Origin: Nannochloropsis oceanica
Taxonomy: Eukaryota; Sar; Eustigmatophyceae; Eustigmatales; Monodopsidaceae
Length of the DNA: 64,000 nt
Reading direction: 5' to 3'
NCBI GenBank assembly: GCA_004519485.1
Contig: CP038117.1
Span: 1,321,001-1,385,000, forward strand
Below the pieces are notes generated by a model. It had not been told where the DNA came from. It saw only the letters and a list, made by a program, of their open reading frames with translations, and did no database searches. Below are positions 47,866 through 58,876 of the stretch, piece after piece. Position 1 is the stretch's first letter. Each line of letters starts with the position of its first letter. The translations under genes were made by a program, and so were the position numbers.

Positions 47866-49092
47866 GTACACATACAGATGGACGTACATCGGGAGCGGGT
47901 GAAGGGGGGATTGAGGGGAGGGTGTGCAGTGGAGAAAAAGGGGAGGCAGAGTAAGGGAAGTGTGAGTGTGGGAAAGGGAGCATCGGCCGATGTGTCATCG
48001 AAAGGAGTGTTTTGGATGTACAGTGTGCCATTGGAAAAAGGAGAGGAAGAGGTATGAAATGAGGTCAAAGGGGAAAGGGGAGTGTAAGTGTGGATAGGTG
48101 GAGAGTGAAACCGGGAGAAGCATAGAGAAGCATAGGCCGAATGCCCAAACATTCTTACTTCTTCTTCACGAATCCACTTCGACCACCTGCATTGTGTGCA
48201 TGTGCATACAGGCAGCCTCATCATCCTCATGGACACCCAGGATATGGGCAATGACGCTACCAGTGCCCAGCAATCAAAAACTGTTCTCGATCGAAAATAT
48301 TTAACGAACATTTCCTAGGAAGAAAAAAGCAAGATCAAGATTGGGAAAGAAGATGGACAATAAAAGGGAAAAATAGTGAGGAAAAAGTGAACTATAGGGT
48401 GTGGTCGCAGTATCAGTATCAAGCTCTCCTCCTCCTCTTCTTCTTCTTCCTCCTTTCTCTTCTTCTTTTTCTTCGTCTTCGTCTTCTTTCTCTTCCACTC
48501 TATCTTCGTCTTCGTACAATTAAATGGTTAGACCCAATTTATGGGTTATCAAGTCCGTGCGATAAGGATTCAACAAATTCGTCTCCACCAAAATGGAGAC
48601 CTTTAGCCTAAGTTCGATTCTCCGCTCCCCTCGAACATCTAGTTATCGATATCAAGACATTGCCATTCACCACACTTATTCTGTCATTTTGATTTTTTGC
48701 GGAGTTCTTAAGTGACTCCGACTTACCGCCGGACGCAATGTGTCGGGGTCTAGGAGGCACGGGGCGGCGACACTTAACGGTTGATCAAACTCTCAAACTC
48801 GCCAACGGCACTAAAGTCGAGTGCTTTTTGGAGGGCCCTTTGTACATGCAAAATCTCACAGCCCACGGTCATACCATTGCAAATATTAGGACTCCTATGA
48901 CATATACAAAGTTTTCTGATTTTTGCTTCTTTCTCATACCACCGACAGGCGGCTCCAGGCGAGAGCGTTGGCAGGAGCGAGTAGGAGGCAGATCGCCGCC
49001 CTCCGTCGCCCTTCCTCCGTATCGCAGCCATGGAAACTGCACCAAGAGCACTACGACCTGTTCTAATCTCCGTCTCCTCCTCCAGGCCTACT
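47866..49092. other. Intergenic region between tandem carboxypeptidase genes
   Basis: About 1.2 kb. Contains a Glu/Lys-rich antisense frame from a CTT/TCC tract (48420-48510), which I do not regard as coding, and a perfect hairpin at 48581-48600 (stem gtctcca/tggagac, loop ccaaaa). A frame from 48738 has no recognisable domain. The carboxypeptidase copy 2 leader could start at 49030 instead of 49093. Confidence 0.45.
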
Positions 49093-52000
49093 ATGCCTCT
49101 TCTTCTTCTCTTGCTTCTTGGCGTGGTAGCCATGGTCTCGTCGTCGATATTGGACAGAAAGAGCAATGCATGGCACGCGCGGTTTCCGCAACGGGGCTGG
49201 CTTTGGGAGAACAGAGAATATATTGGCAGGCTGGTTGGAGAGGATGGTGCGTACACGAATATGTAGGAATGGGAATCTTTCGGTTTAACAGAATAGATTA
49301 TCCGTATATGTTGGGGTTATCTGCATGCTGTGAGAGGAGAGGCAATCAGAGAGGAGTGGCTGCCCTTTTCACCTTGCTATCTTGTTTTCTCACACTCTCT
49401 TTCACCTTATCCTCCTCACTCTTCGTATCGTCTGCAGTCGAGACGAAACTGTGCGATCCGGACGTCAACTCGCAAGCAGGCTATTTCAAAATCACCGGAA
49501 GCAAGGACAAAAACTGTACGTATAAAGAAAATTGGGATAAAGGAAGGGAGGAAATGCTACTTGTTCGCTACCTTCCTTCCCACACACTTAAAATTTTAAC
49601 TTATCTTATAATTGACTGTCGCAGACTTCTACTGGTTCTTCGAGTCCCGCTCAAGCCCCTCGACAGATCCTTTCATTATCTGGCTCTCGGGCGGTCCAGG
49701 TAAGGCCACCAGTTCCCTCCCTGCCCTCCCTCCCATCTTCCCTTCCTTTCACCGTACTCAAATTATCTTCAATATGTAAACAATGACTCATAAAGGTTGC
49801 TCATCCACCCTGGCCCTTTTAATGGAGAACGGCCCCTGCAGCGTCAACGCCAACGGGAACGACACCATCCCTAACCCCAACTCCTGGACCAATCACGTAA
49901 GGCGGGAATAAGGGGAAATGAATGTAAAGCAGTTGAGATGGAGAGAAGGTCCCTTATCTCGATCATCTGGCTCTGAGTTTACATCATTTCCATCGCCATT
50001 TCATAAATTAATTGACACGTGAACTTTCTCCTTTCCCCCCTCCCACTCTCCCTCCATCTCTCGCTATCCCAGGCCAACATGATGTGGATCGATCAGCCCG
50101 CGGGCGTCGGATTCTCCTATCAATCTTCGGCGGACAGCGTCACAGATTCGGAGGATCAGGTCGCCGAGGACATATATCAGTTCCTCCAATCCTTCTTCAC
50201 GGCCAACCCCCAGTTCACGAACAACGATTTTTATGTCTTCGGGGAGAGTTATGGTGGGTGCCGGCAGGGATGAAGGGGGGAAGGGAGGAAGAGAACAAAG
50301 AGACAGGAGGAGGGAGAGAGAAATCTACCGACGCCATTCCCCCTTTCACTTTCCTATCGATTCTCTAAATCATCTCTCCCGCTCTCTCCCTTCCTATTGC
50401 AGGCGGGCACTTTGTCCCGGCGGTGGGGCACAAGATTTTCATGGAAAACCAACGGAACAAAGGCCGCGCTATCATGATCAATTTGAAGGGGCTTGGCATC
50501 GGCAACGGGCTCACTGGTAAGGGATAAGAAGAAAAAGGAAGGGAGGGGAGGGAAAGGGAGGGAAAGGGAGGGAAAGAGAGGGACGGAGGGGAGAGATACG
50601 GGAACGATAGCCCGTACATGAAATAGACAGACATTCACTGCTGGCCACCACCACATCCTCCTTCCCTCCCTCCCTCCCTCCCTCGTTCCAGACCCGGAGC
50701 TCCAGTATCAATTCTACTCGAAGTACGCCCGCAACAACACCTACGGCATCGAATTAGTGTCGGCCGAGGATGCGCAGAAAATGGAAGCCGGTACGTAGGG
50801 GAGGAATGAGGGGAGGATAAGAAATTTGAAGGAAATGTGTAGCAGATCACACGACAAGGCGTTTTCATCTTTTTTCGAAGCTCTTATACTCCCTCAAACG
50901 TTTTTCCTCTCGTCCTCTCCACCCGTCCCTCACAGCCATTCCCCGGTGCGTGTCTCTGATCAAATCCTGCCAGTCCTGGGGAGGCAAGGCGCCCTGTCAG
51001 CTGGCCCGCCTTTTTTGCAGCAAGTACATCTTGGAGTACTTCCCCGTAGGTGAGTATAGAGAGAGGGAGGGATCAAAGGAGAAAGGATGGGAGGGAGGAA
51101 GGGAGGGGAAAGTGGATGTTGCCCTACAGCGCAAACGAATGAATGGTGACGAACGTGCTAGGTGGGTCTGCAAACCGACCGTGACTCACCCTCGATCCAT
51201 ACTTGACTCCCTTTGCTCCCTCCTTCCCTCCCTTCCCCAGGCCGACGCAACATCTACGACATCCGGCGAGACTGTTCCAACCCTCCCATCTGCTATAATT
51301 TCGACCCCATCGAGAAGTGGCTAAACATACCTAGCATTCAGTCTGCTCTGCATGTGCGGAAGAGTAAGTCGACAACACTCCCTTCTACCCTCCCTCTCTC
51401 TCAGATGGACTCACTCACAATTTTCAACGCCCTCCCTCCCTGCCGCCCTCCCTTGTTGCTTCCAGAGCCAGGGAACGACATGGGCCGGTGGCGTGTGTGT
51501 AGCGACGATGTGAGCATCCAGTTTTCCGGGGACGTGATGCTCAGCTTTGACAAGATGCTTGTTCCCTTGCTTGAGTCAGGCATCAAGGTAGACGGAAGGA
51601 GGGAGGAAGGGACGGATGGAGGGAAGGGAGAATAAAAAGGGTGGAGGCTAAACCTTGCACTACTTGGAGGTTTCTCACCTCCTCTCTCCTTCCCTTCCTC
51701 CCTACCTTCTTCTCATTTTGGCTCAGGTCTTGAATTATGCCGGGGACGCGGACTTCATCTGCAATCATATGGGGGTGGAGGCCTGGAGCGATGCCCTGGT
51801 TTGGAAGGGGCAAGAGGCATTCCAAGCCACCACAGGCAACGTATGGATAACCGAGGACGGAAAAGAGGGAGGAATAGTGCGGTCTGCGGAGGGATTCACG
51901 TTTTTGAGGATGTTTGAGAGTGGCCACATGTGTCCTTTTGACCAGCCAGCGGTGAGTGCTGAGATGGTGGCGGCCTGGACGGGCGTGGGGGGGGGGGGGG

Positions 52001-52143
52001 TAAAAGATAGGTGGGAGGCGGTGGTGCTGGCACCTGAGAAAGAAGGGAAAGAGGAAGAGGTCGGTGGATTGGAAGGAGAGGAAGAGGAGAAGGAGGGGCC
52101 AGACAAAGAAGCTGTGCAAGAGGTAGAGGTGGTGGCGGTCTAG
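49093..52143 (+). CDS. Serine carboxypeptidase, S10 family (copy 2)
   Basis: Eleven exons: 49093-49246, 49438-49515, 49625-49699, 49796-49896, 50073-50253, 50403-50516, 50692-50790, 50936-51049, 51241-51363, 51466-51587 and 51727-52143; 525 residues (546 if the start is 49030). Signal peptide [17 protein letters not shown]. The body aligns closely with copy 1: [60 protein letters not shown]. The triad is intact: Ser in YVFGESYGG, Asp in [11 protein letters not shown], His in [11 protein letters not shown]. Beyond the fold it has a C-terminal tail of about 60 residues dominated by Glu and Lys that copy 1 lacks. Likely a vacuolar or secreted acid exopeptidase. Several introns sit within a codon or two of copy 1 introns but not at the same phase. 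Confidence 0.9.
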
Positions 52144-52475
52144 AAGAGGAAGGGGAATAAAGGCAGGGAGGGGGACGTGAGAGGGGTGACGAAACGAATG
52201 AAGAAATTGACAAATTCGTCGTTGGAGCGAGAAGTGGTCCATGACTTGATTTAGGACACTGAAAACACGACCAAATGATGGCAGAAAAATAGAAAAATGA
52301 AAACCACCAAAACATAGTATTCGAATGGGCCACATCCGAAAGAGCGAGCCCGCGGACCACAATTCATCGACCAATGTGGCTTTTCCCCCAGATTTATCTC
52401 GCTATATCGTTACGCTCTCCTTGACCCACGCACGTGCACATGCACACTGTCAAACCCCCGAAGTATTCGCTGTAC
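52144..52475. other. Convergent intergenic region
   Basis: About 330 bases between the stop of carboxypeptidase copy 2 and that of the TCAIM-like gene; AT-rich, nothing further seen. Confidence 0.4.
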
Positions 52476-54496
52476 TCACACGCCCCATGGACCCCCGCCG
52501 CCGCCATTCCTCAAAACCCAGTCCCACGGCAGCATCACCGCACCCTCCCGCGTCACCCCGTACGTCCTCCCCACAACCACGTCCAGGCCCCTCAGCCCCT
52601 CCCTCGCCCCCCCCCCTCCGCTTCCGGTCGGCAAGGCCAATAGTCGATGCAAACACGCCCTCATCTCCCCATTGCTGACCCCTACTTGTTTTTGCACGCT
52701 CCTCAGCCCCAACGCCGTAGGGTGCATGCAGCAGGCTTGAAGCTCCGCCACGGCCTCGCTCTCGATCTTGAACGTCGCCCGCGCCTGGGCCGCCTCCGGG
52801 CCCATGCGCTCCGCCAGCTCCCGCACGGCGTGGGGGGAGGAGAGCGTTGTGCAGTTCGCCTGCAAAACCCCGCACTCCAACACACGCGAGCGGATGTCAT
52901 GCTCCACCCGAACCCGCAAATGCTCCCACTGCCGAAGCAAGCCTTCATGAGGTCCGTCCTCCCTTCCCTCTCTCCCGCCCTTCATCCCGCCCTCCCACAA
53001 TTGCTGCAGCCACGAAATGTACTGTCGACGGGAACAGGTCTTCCCCCTCTCCAGGAGAGCCCCAGGGAGAAGGTGGGTCTGAAAAGCAGCCACCAATGCT
53101 GCCTCTTCCTCCCTCCCTGCCTCGGCCTCCCTCACGTCCTCCTCCCTGACTTGACTCAAAGTCTCGATCCAGTGCAATGGTGGATCCGACGGCGACAGGC
53201 TCACCCGCCCCTCCCACGCGTCCACCCTCCGACCCTGGAGCTGGTGGTACATAGGGTGATGCCGGGGGAGGGAGGGAGGGAGGGAGGGAGAGAGGACAAG
53301 GTCGAGACCGGCAAAGTGGATGACATGGAAGGCGGAGTGGCCGTATTCGTCCAAGGCAGCCTCCAGCCGCCAAAGAGTGAGGGCAAGATGCTCCGCGGCC
53401 CAGTCGCTGGGGTGGTAAAAGACGGAGAGGAGGGAGGGCGACGGTGCGAGGGAGGAGGTGTCAGAGAAAAACAAGGGCGAGATCTCACGGAGGACCTGGG
53501 CATCCACGCGCTCATTCTACAACAATAATATAGAATTCTGAAAAGGCAGGGAGATCGTTGTGTCAAGCCCACGCCTAGACTGAACTACGTACCTTTGCAG
53601 CTGGACGCTCTCAAATCCCCACTTGGCCCGAAGCCGGACAGTCGTCGCCTCCAGGTGCTGCGCCGCCGCCTGCCGCCTTCTGAGCCAGGACGACCCTCCC
53701 CCTTTCCCTTCACTTCCCACCCCTTCTTCCTCCTGCTCTTCATACTTCTGTCGCCGCGACACGCTCTGCAAGAACCGATCGAGGAAAGGGGCGGGGCGTG
53801 AGTCCTCTTCCTCCTCCTCCTGCCGCTGTCGAGCGGGTCCCCAGTAAGCTCGCGCACGGGCACGCGCCCGAGCAAAGGAATCGGACAAGTCGTCCATATC
53901 GTTGTGGAAGGAGGACGGGCGGGAGGAGGGTGTAAAGGGGGGCGAGGGGGAGGGGAGGGGTGGAGGGAGGGAGGCCCCCAGCTGGCAGTGGCTGGAGAGG
54001 ATTGTGTGGAGGGAGTGGAAGACACGCCCGTCCAACGGCACAACCACACGCGAAGGTGACATAGGCGAGGAGCAAGGAGGAGGCGATGAAGCGGGGAAGG
54101 GGGTAGCAGAGTTGCTGGTTGGCCGGGTCTTGACGTAAAAAATCAGATCGCGAGGGCTGGCCCCACTGTCAGTGGCGAAGGACGACTTAGGGGAGGAAGA
54201 TGAGAAGGGGGAGGAAGAAGGAGACGCGCCATCAAGATAGTTATTTAACCATTTGAGGTTTTCGGAGTTGATGCTCCGTTCTCGAGGGTAGTGCGTAAAG
54301 AAATCTGGGTGGACTGTTGTGTGAAAAGGGAGAGGGGAGGGTAAGAAAGGACGGTAAGGATTTGGGCGTTTGGTTAGGGATAGGAGAAAGATTGTGTACG
54401 GGAACTATGAAGGTGTGCATACCTTGCAGCAGAAACTGTCGTTTGATGAGAGTGGTGGGATCCATGCCACTGCTGCCAGAGGATGAGGCAGTGTGA

Positions 54497-54561
<65 letters not shown>

Positions 54562-54669
54562 ACTACTACTGCTACAGCAGCCCGTCCAGATGTGGCGAGG
54601 ACGAAGGCGTGGACGCAAGCTTCGCATGATGCTACCTCCACGTCCAACAAAGCTGGTAATAGTGCGCAA
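52476..54669 (-). CDS. DUF4460/DUF4461 protein (TCAIM-like), probably mitochondrial
   Basis: Three exons: 54423-54669, 53589-54313 and 52476-53516; 670 residues, or 656 from the in-frame ATG at 54627. The N-terminus (MRSLRPRLRPRHIWTG from the second Met) is a strongly basic presequence, followed by a Ser run encoded by a pure AGC/CTG triplet tract. The key match is LLQVHPDFFTHYPRERSINS with ENLKWLNNYL, the DUF4460 signature of animal TCAIM (T-cell activation inhibitor, mitochondrial), a J-domain-like fold. The C-terminal exon, with YHQLQGRRVDAWEGRVSLSP, WLQQLWEGG and EGAVMLPWDWVLRN, corresponds to DUF4461. Function is unknown in algae; the animal protein is mitochondrial. The exon 2 donor was set at GTAGTT (53588) because the stronger-looking GTACGT four bases earlier breaks the frame. 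Confidence 0.75.
54508..54560. repeat. CTG/CAG trinucleotide repeat (about 17-18 units)
   Basis: Uninterrupted CTG on the plus strand, read as AGC (Ser) in exon 1 of the TCAIM-like gene. Purity suggests active length polymorphism. Confidence 0.93.
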
Positions 54670-55093
54670 TGTGGGGTGCCGTGTTCGATGAGGAAGGGCT
54701 GCCAGAACAATCCAAGTGCCGGGGGGGATAGAGGACGGAGGAAGGCTGCTGGGAATGAGGATGGCACGGTGTCGGTGGCGGCCTGGGCAGAGATGTCAAA
54801 TTGTGCCGAAGACTGTGCGCCTGTGCGTGTGCGCGCGGGGCTGTGCTGTGATCTGAAAGGGGTTGCGTGTCGTGCAGGGGCGGAGTTGGATCGAATCAAT
54901 AAAGCTGCCAGCTGGCAAGCTTCTCTAAAATCAAACTATCCGTGACCGCGGTGCCGTCATACAGAAATTCTTCCAATTCAACACCTAGGGCATGCTGCAT
55001 TCCAATATGCTACATCCCACCCCACTCAGCATCCACTCCCACAGCTTCCCAACCCTCCGCGCCCTGCGAGTTTGGCTTTTTGCAATTCATTGA
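54670..55093. other. Divergent intergenic region
   Basis: About 420 bases between the TCAIM-like (-) and Maf (+) starts; presumed shared promoter region. No element assigned. Confidence 0.4.
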
Positions 55094-56452
55094 ATGCATA
55101 CTCTCCATCTCCGGTCTTCCCAGAGCCCAAGCCGCCAGTTCCTTCTTATTGCCGCAGCCTCTGTCTTGTCTTGGTACTCGCCGCCTACAGCGCTTGCGTT
55201 TGTGCTTCCTGCTCATCGACTTCACCCTGCTTCCGCCTGCTTCAACACTATGTCCGCCTCATCCCCATCCTCCACTCCCTCGGACACGTCCACCACACTC
55301 ATCCCCCATTTGAGCACCCTCAAGAGCTCGGCCACGTTGATCCTCGCCTCCAAAAGCCCTCGGCGGCAAGAGATTATGCAGCTGATGGGCTTTAGTCCCG
55401 ACGAATTTTCGGTAATGCCGAGCGACTTTCCCGAGGACTTGGACAAAAAAGGTACCAACTTCATACGGAGGATGGACGAGGGAGAAAGGCAGGGAGGGAG
55501 GGATGGGGATATGAAAGGGAATAGAGTAAGAGAGATGGGGATATGGAAGAGAATGGAGTAAGAGATGCATGGTAGCGGGAGTTTCAGAGGGGAGGGGATG
55601 CATCAACTGTACTCACTTAGTCATATGGTTGTCAACTCATCTCTTTCCCATTTCTTATTCCCTTCCTCCTCCTTCCCCCACATGTCCTCCAGCCTTTGCC
55701 AATCCCGCGGACTACGCCCAGAAAAACGCTGAACTCAAGGCTCTAGATATAGCGACCAAGCTCTTTAGAGAGGTAGACGGAGAGGTAAATACGATTCTTG
55801 TCATTGGCTCCGATACCATGTACGTGCCTCCAACAGAGGAAGAGAGGGAGAAAGAGACGGAAATAGGGTCATGCAGACTGAAGGAATTAATGAAAAGGTC
55901 CTTAATCTGCCGAGCTTTGGCTAAATTATATCTCGGAGGGTACACCAAATAGACGATATGCGTACCATTCTGATTTTGATGCCATGTCTTTGCTTATCCC
56001 CCCTCTCCACCTCTTTTCCCTCCCTCCCTCCCTCTTTACCATCGATCCCCTTTTCCAGCGTGGACCTTGATGGCACCATTTTGGAAAAGCCTGACGATGA
56101 GGCGCATGCGCATGCCATGCTTTCCTCCCTCTCCGGACGACAACACCTGGTGCATTCAGGCGTGGCCGTGTTCAGCTCCAAGGGCCCCCGAAGCAAAACA
56201 AATGGAACTCCGTTGCCTGTTGTGTCGTTCTGCGAGTCGACACGGGTGACTTTCGCGACCTTGACCTCGGAGGAAATATGGAGTTACGTCCGCTCCGGTG
56301 AGCCGATGGATAAGGCGGGTGCCTATGGAATCCAGGGGCTTGGGGGGCAGATGGTGCGAGGGATCGACGGCTGCTATTTTACTGTCATGGGGTTGCCCAT
56401 GCATAGGCTGAGCGCCGCGCTGGCCCAAGTCATCATAAAAGGATTGCTGTAG
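55094..56452 (+). CDS. Maf-type nucleotide pyrophosphatase, possible plastid leader
   Basis: Three exons (55094-55451, 55693-55819, 56059-56452), 292 residues. The Maf fold is clear: LILASKSPRRQEIMQLMGFS (nucleotide-binding SxSPRR loop), ADYAQKNAELKALDIA, ILVIGSDTIVDLDGTILEKP, SGRQHLVHSGVAVFS and GAYGIQGLGGQMVRGIDGCY, the last two being the family's central and C-terminal signatures. Maf/YhdE proteins hydrolyse canonical or modified nucleoside triphosphates such as dTTP, UTP or m5UTP to monophosphates, as house-cleaning enzymes. The first 50 residues hold a signal-like core (FLLIAAASVLSWYSPPTALA) followed by FVLPAHRLHP, similar to heterokont ASAFAP leaders. An in-frame internal ATG (MSASSPSS) would give a leaderless form. 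Confidence 0.88.
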
Positions 56453-57046
56453 AGTGTGAAATGTAGAACAAATGATTATCCAACAGAATAGAAAAGAATT
56501 ACAAGTACTGAGTGCCAGACTCATAACGAGGTGGATATGTCTCATCCACCGGGCTTTGCTGGTATGATAACCCCTTCAATAATGCCTCTGAGGCATTCCT
56601 ACGTCTGAATTAGGTGTAGCAGGCGATAAGCACCTATAGATTTTGGCATACTGCACCAGTTAAGTATTCTAGCAAGACAAAGGCAGAATCACCACAACTC
56701 CGTCTCATTATGATCAGCAGAAGGTGAAATGGCCAACATTGGGAGCTTTACTTTTGCCGGACAATGCCCCCCCCCCCCCAAAAAAATCTGCCAGAGCTTC
56801 GACAAACGTGCTTTTGCCCCGATGTACAGTCATGCTTTAAACATGGCTTGCCCATTCTCGAATTTATGCCGTACGTCACTGTTCGTCTGAGGGGAAGTAT
56901 CGTGCAACCCGTAAGATGCAAGGAAATCTGCACGATGCAAGGCAATCGTCCTGATTTTAACGAACCATAATAACATGCTTATGTGTATGGTGTTTTTTTT
57001 TTCTTCTTGTCGCCATTCAACCCATCCCCTTTCCATTTCCACAGCT
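56453..57046. other. Intergenic region
   Basis: About 590 bases between Maf and the GMC oxidoreductase, both on plus strand. A C-run (56767-56779) and a T-run (56990-57000) flank otherwise unremarkable AT-rich sequence. An in-frame ATG for the next gene exists at 56975. Confidence 0.4.
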
Positions 57047-58876
57047 ATGCCGTTTTCCTCTCTTCTCCTGTACCTTAGCCTCCTCCTGCTCCCCGCAGCC
57101 TCGACCTCCTGTACCTCCGGCCCTCCTTTTCGAGGTAAAGGTCTCCAGTTGGATAAGACGTCACTATCCTTTGACTTTATTGTGGTGGGTGCAGGCAATG
57201 CTGGGGCTGTCGTGGCGGCCCGCTTGTCGGAAGACCCGTGTGTCCGCGTGCTCCTCCTTGAGGAAGGCAACTACTCGCAAGACAGTGGACGAGACAGCAC
57301 CAGCACACATCAGAACTGGATCGCGGAGCAAATTATCACTCCACGTCGTGACTATCGGACATGGGCCTTGCCTGCGTTGACCCATCAGCTCAGCACTGAA
57401 GCCAATCCGGCTGTCAATAATCGCAGCGGCATTCTCCTAGGCCCGGTGGTGACGGGCAAGGCATTGGGCGGGTCAACGGTTGTCAACATTGGTGCTTACA
57501 CAAGACCTGAGCCGGCATACTTCAATCGATGGGGTATTAAAAATTGGAGCGGCGACGAAACCGAAGCCTATTTTCATAAGCAGGAGGATCACGAGGATCC
57601 TCATCCGGAGTACGGCAAGGGAGGACCTGTGCATGTGGAGCATGGCGACGCGCAGACCGTGTACCCGTACCTGCACCAAGCCTCTCTCAACATGGACCCC
57701 CCTTTGCGCAGTAATTCTGCGGGCCGTTTGTCATACGGTGTACCGCAGGTGTACCGTGTCATTGAGAACGGGAGGCGCGTGGACGCCTACACCGCCTACC
57801 TGCGGCCTGTAGTTGCAGAGCGCAACGATAATCTGGTGATGCGCACCGGGGCCCGCGTCACGCGAGTTCTATTCGACAAAAATAAACGTGCTACAGGTGT
57901 CCTGTACACCGTGGCAGAATCGGGCGATGTTGACTCCTCAACTGGCATAAATCGTAACGACCCGCGCCTCGGCAGCCGGGGCCGGGAAGCCGCTGCCCGT
58001 GTAACACTTCATGCCCATGCCACGCGAGAGGTTGTTTTATGTGCGGGCGTTTTTTTCACGCCCCATATACTCCTTAAATCAGGTGTCGGACCTGCTGCGG
58101 AGCTCGAGGCCCTGGGCGTACCCGTGGTAGCAAACGTGTCGGGGGTAGGGAAGCACTTACTGGCCCGAACAAACGTGCTCTTCTTCTACGGGAATGGCTC
58201 GGTGGTGCCGGAAATGAATCCTTTCGTTCTGCGAGATCCGGCAACCACGGAGATGTATGATTTAGAGCACCGAGGTCCCTATAGCTTGGGGGCTCTGGGC
58301 ATCTACAGCGTTGTCAAGGGCCGTTACCCTGGAGACGACGATTACATCCTGTTCATGACGGACGTGATCCCCGAAGTGGCCCCACGCATGGTCGCCTTGG
58401 GCTGCGCCAATTTGCGGGTTCATGGACCTGGTGGACAGGTACTGCTGGACCCCACTGATCCCTTAGGGGCAAAACACCCGCGCATCCAACTCAACATGGC
58501 AGCTGCGGAGGAAGACCGGCGGGCTTTGCGGCACTGCTTGCGGGATGTGCGGGATATGATGGCCGAACCCATCATGACCACCAATGGATTTTACGAAATT
58601 TTCCCGACGCATCGACTGGTGGAGGATACAGATAAGGCCCTGGATCGCTGGATCAGTAGGGGCTACACGTTCTATAGCTGGCACGCGACGAGCACGGCCC
58701 GAATGGGAGACGTGCTGGATGATCGTATGCGTGTGCAAGGGGGCGTTCAAGGCTTGCGGGTGGTAGATGCAAGTGCAGTGCCAGACATGATCGAGGCTGG
58801 GCCAATGGCCACGTTGTTTATGCTGGGGGAGCGGGCCGCGGATCTGATCAAGGAAGACTATCGGGAAAATACATAG
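57047..58876 (+). CDS. GMC-family FAD oxidoreductase with signal peptide
   Basis: Intronless, 609 residues from 57047 (633 if started at 56975). Signal peptide MPFSSLLLYLSLLLLPAAS. FAD binding: DFIVVGAGNAGAVVAARLSE and VLLLEEG. GMC signature 1 region: GKALGGSTVVNIGAYTRPEP. Signature 2 region: REVVLCAGVFFTPHILLKSG. C-terminal end: YSWHATSTARMGDVLDDRMR, then LRVVDASAVPDMIEAGPMAT and MLGERAADLI. GMC enzymes oxidise alcohols, sugars or choline, and algal fatty acid photodecarboxylase belongs to the superfamily. The first catalytic His (WHATS) is present; the second position, normally Asn or His before 'P-x-A-T', is Gly here. Substrate is unknown. The leader lacks Phe after the cleavage region, so secretion or an endomembrane site is more likely than plastid stroma. 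Confidence 0.82.
   Translation: MPFSSLLLYLSLLLLPAASTSCTSGPPFRGKGLQLDKTSLSFDFIVVGAGNAGAVVAARLSEDPCVRVLLLEEGNYSQDSGRDSTSTHQNWIAEQIITPRRDYRTWALPALTHQLSTEANPAVNNRSGILLGPVVTGKALGGSTVVNIGAYTRPEPAYFNRWGIKNWSGDETEAYFHKQEDHEDPHPEYGKGGPVHVEHGDAQTVYPYLHQASLNMDPPLRSNSAGRLSYGVPQVYRVIENGRRVDAYTAYLRPVVAERNDNLVMRTGARVTRVLFDKNKRATGVLYTVAESGDVDSSTGINRNDPRLGSRGREAAARVTLHAHATREVVLCAGVFFTPHILLKSGVGPAAELEALGVPVVANVSGVGKHLLARTNVLFFYGNGSVVPEMNPFVLRDPATTEMYDLEHRGPYSLGALGIYSVVKGRYPGDDDYILFMTDVIPEVAPRMVALGCANLRVHGPGGQVLLDPTDPLGAKHPRIQLNMAAAEEDRRALRHCLRDVRDMMAEPIMTTNGFYEIFPTHRLVEDTDKALDRWISRGYTFYSWHATSTARMGDVLDDRMRVQGGVQGLRVVDASAVPDMIEAGPMATLFMLGERAADLIKEDYRENT

Noticed and set aside
48535-48640. Possible tRNA with long variable arm (hairpin followed by agttcgattct)
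   Set aside because: The bases flanking ttcgatt do not pair as a T-stem and no acceptor or anticodon stem forms.
48738-49000. Open frame upstream of carboxypeptidase copy 2 (TVDQTLKLANGTKVECFLEG)
   Set aside because: No catalytic or family motif, no good start context, and it overlaps the likely promoter of the next gene.
57047-58876. Calling the GMC enzyme a fatty acid photodecarboxylase
   Set aside because: It has a secretory-type leader without a plastid motif, and I could not verify the photodecarboxylase active-site residues from sequence alone.
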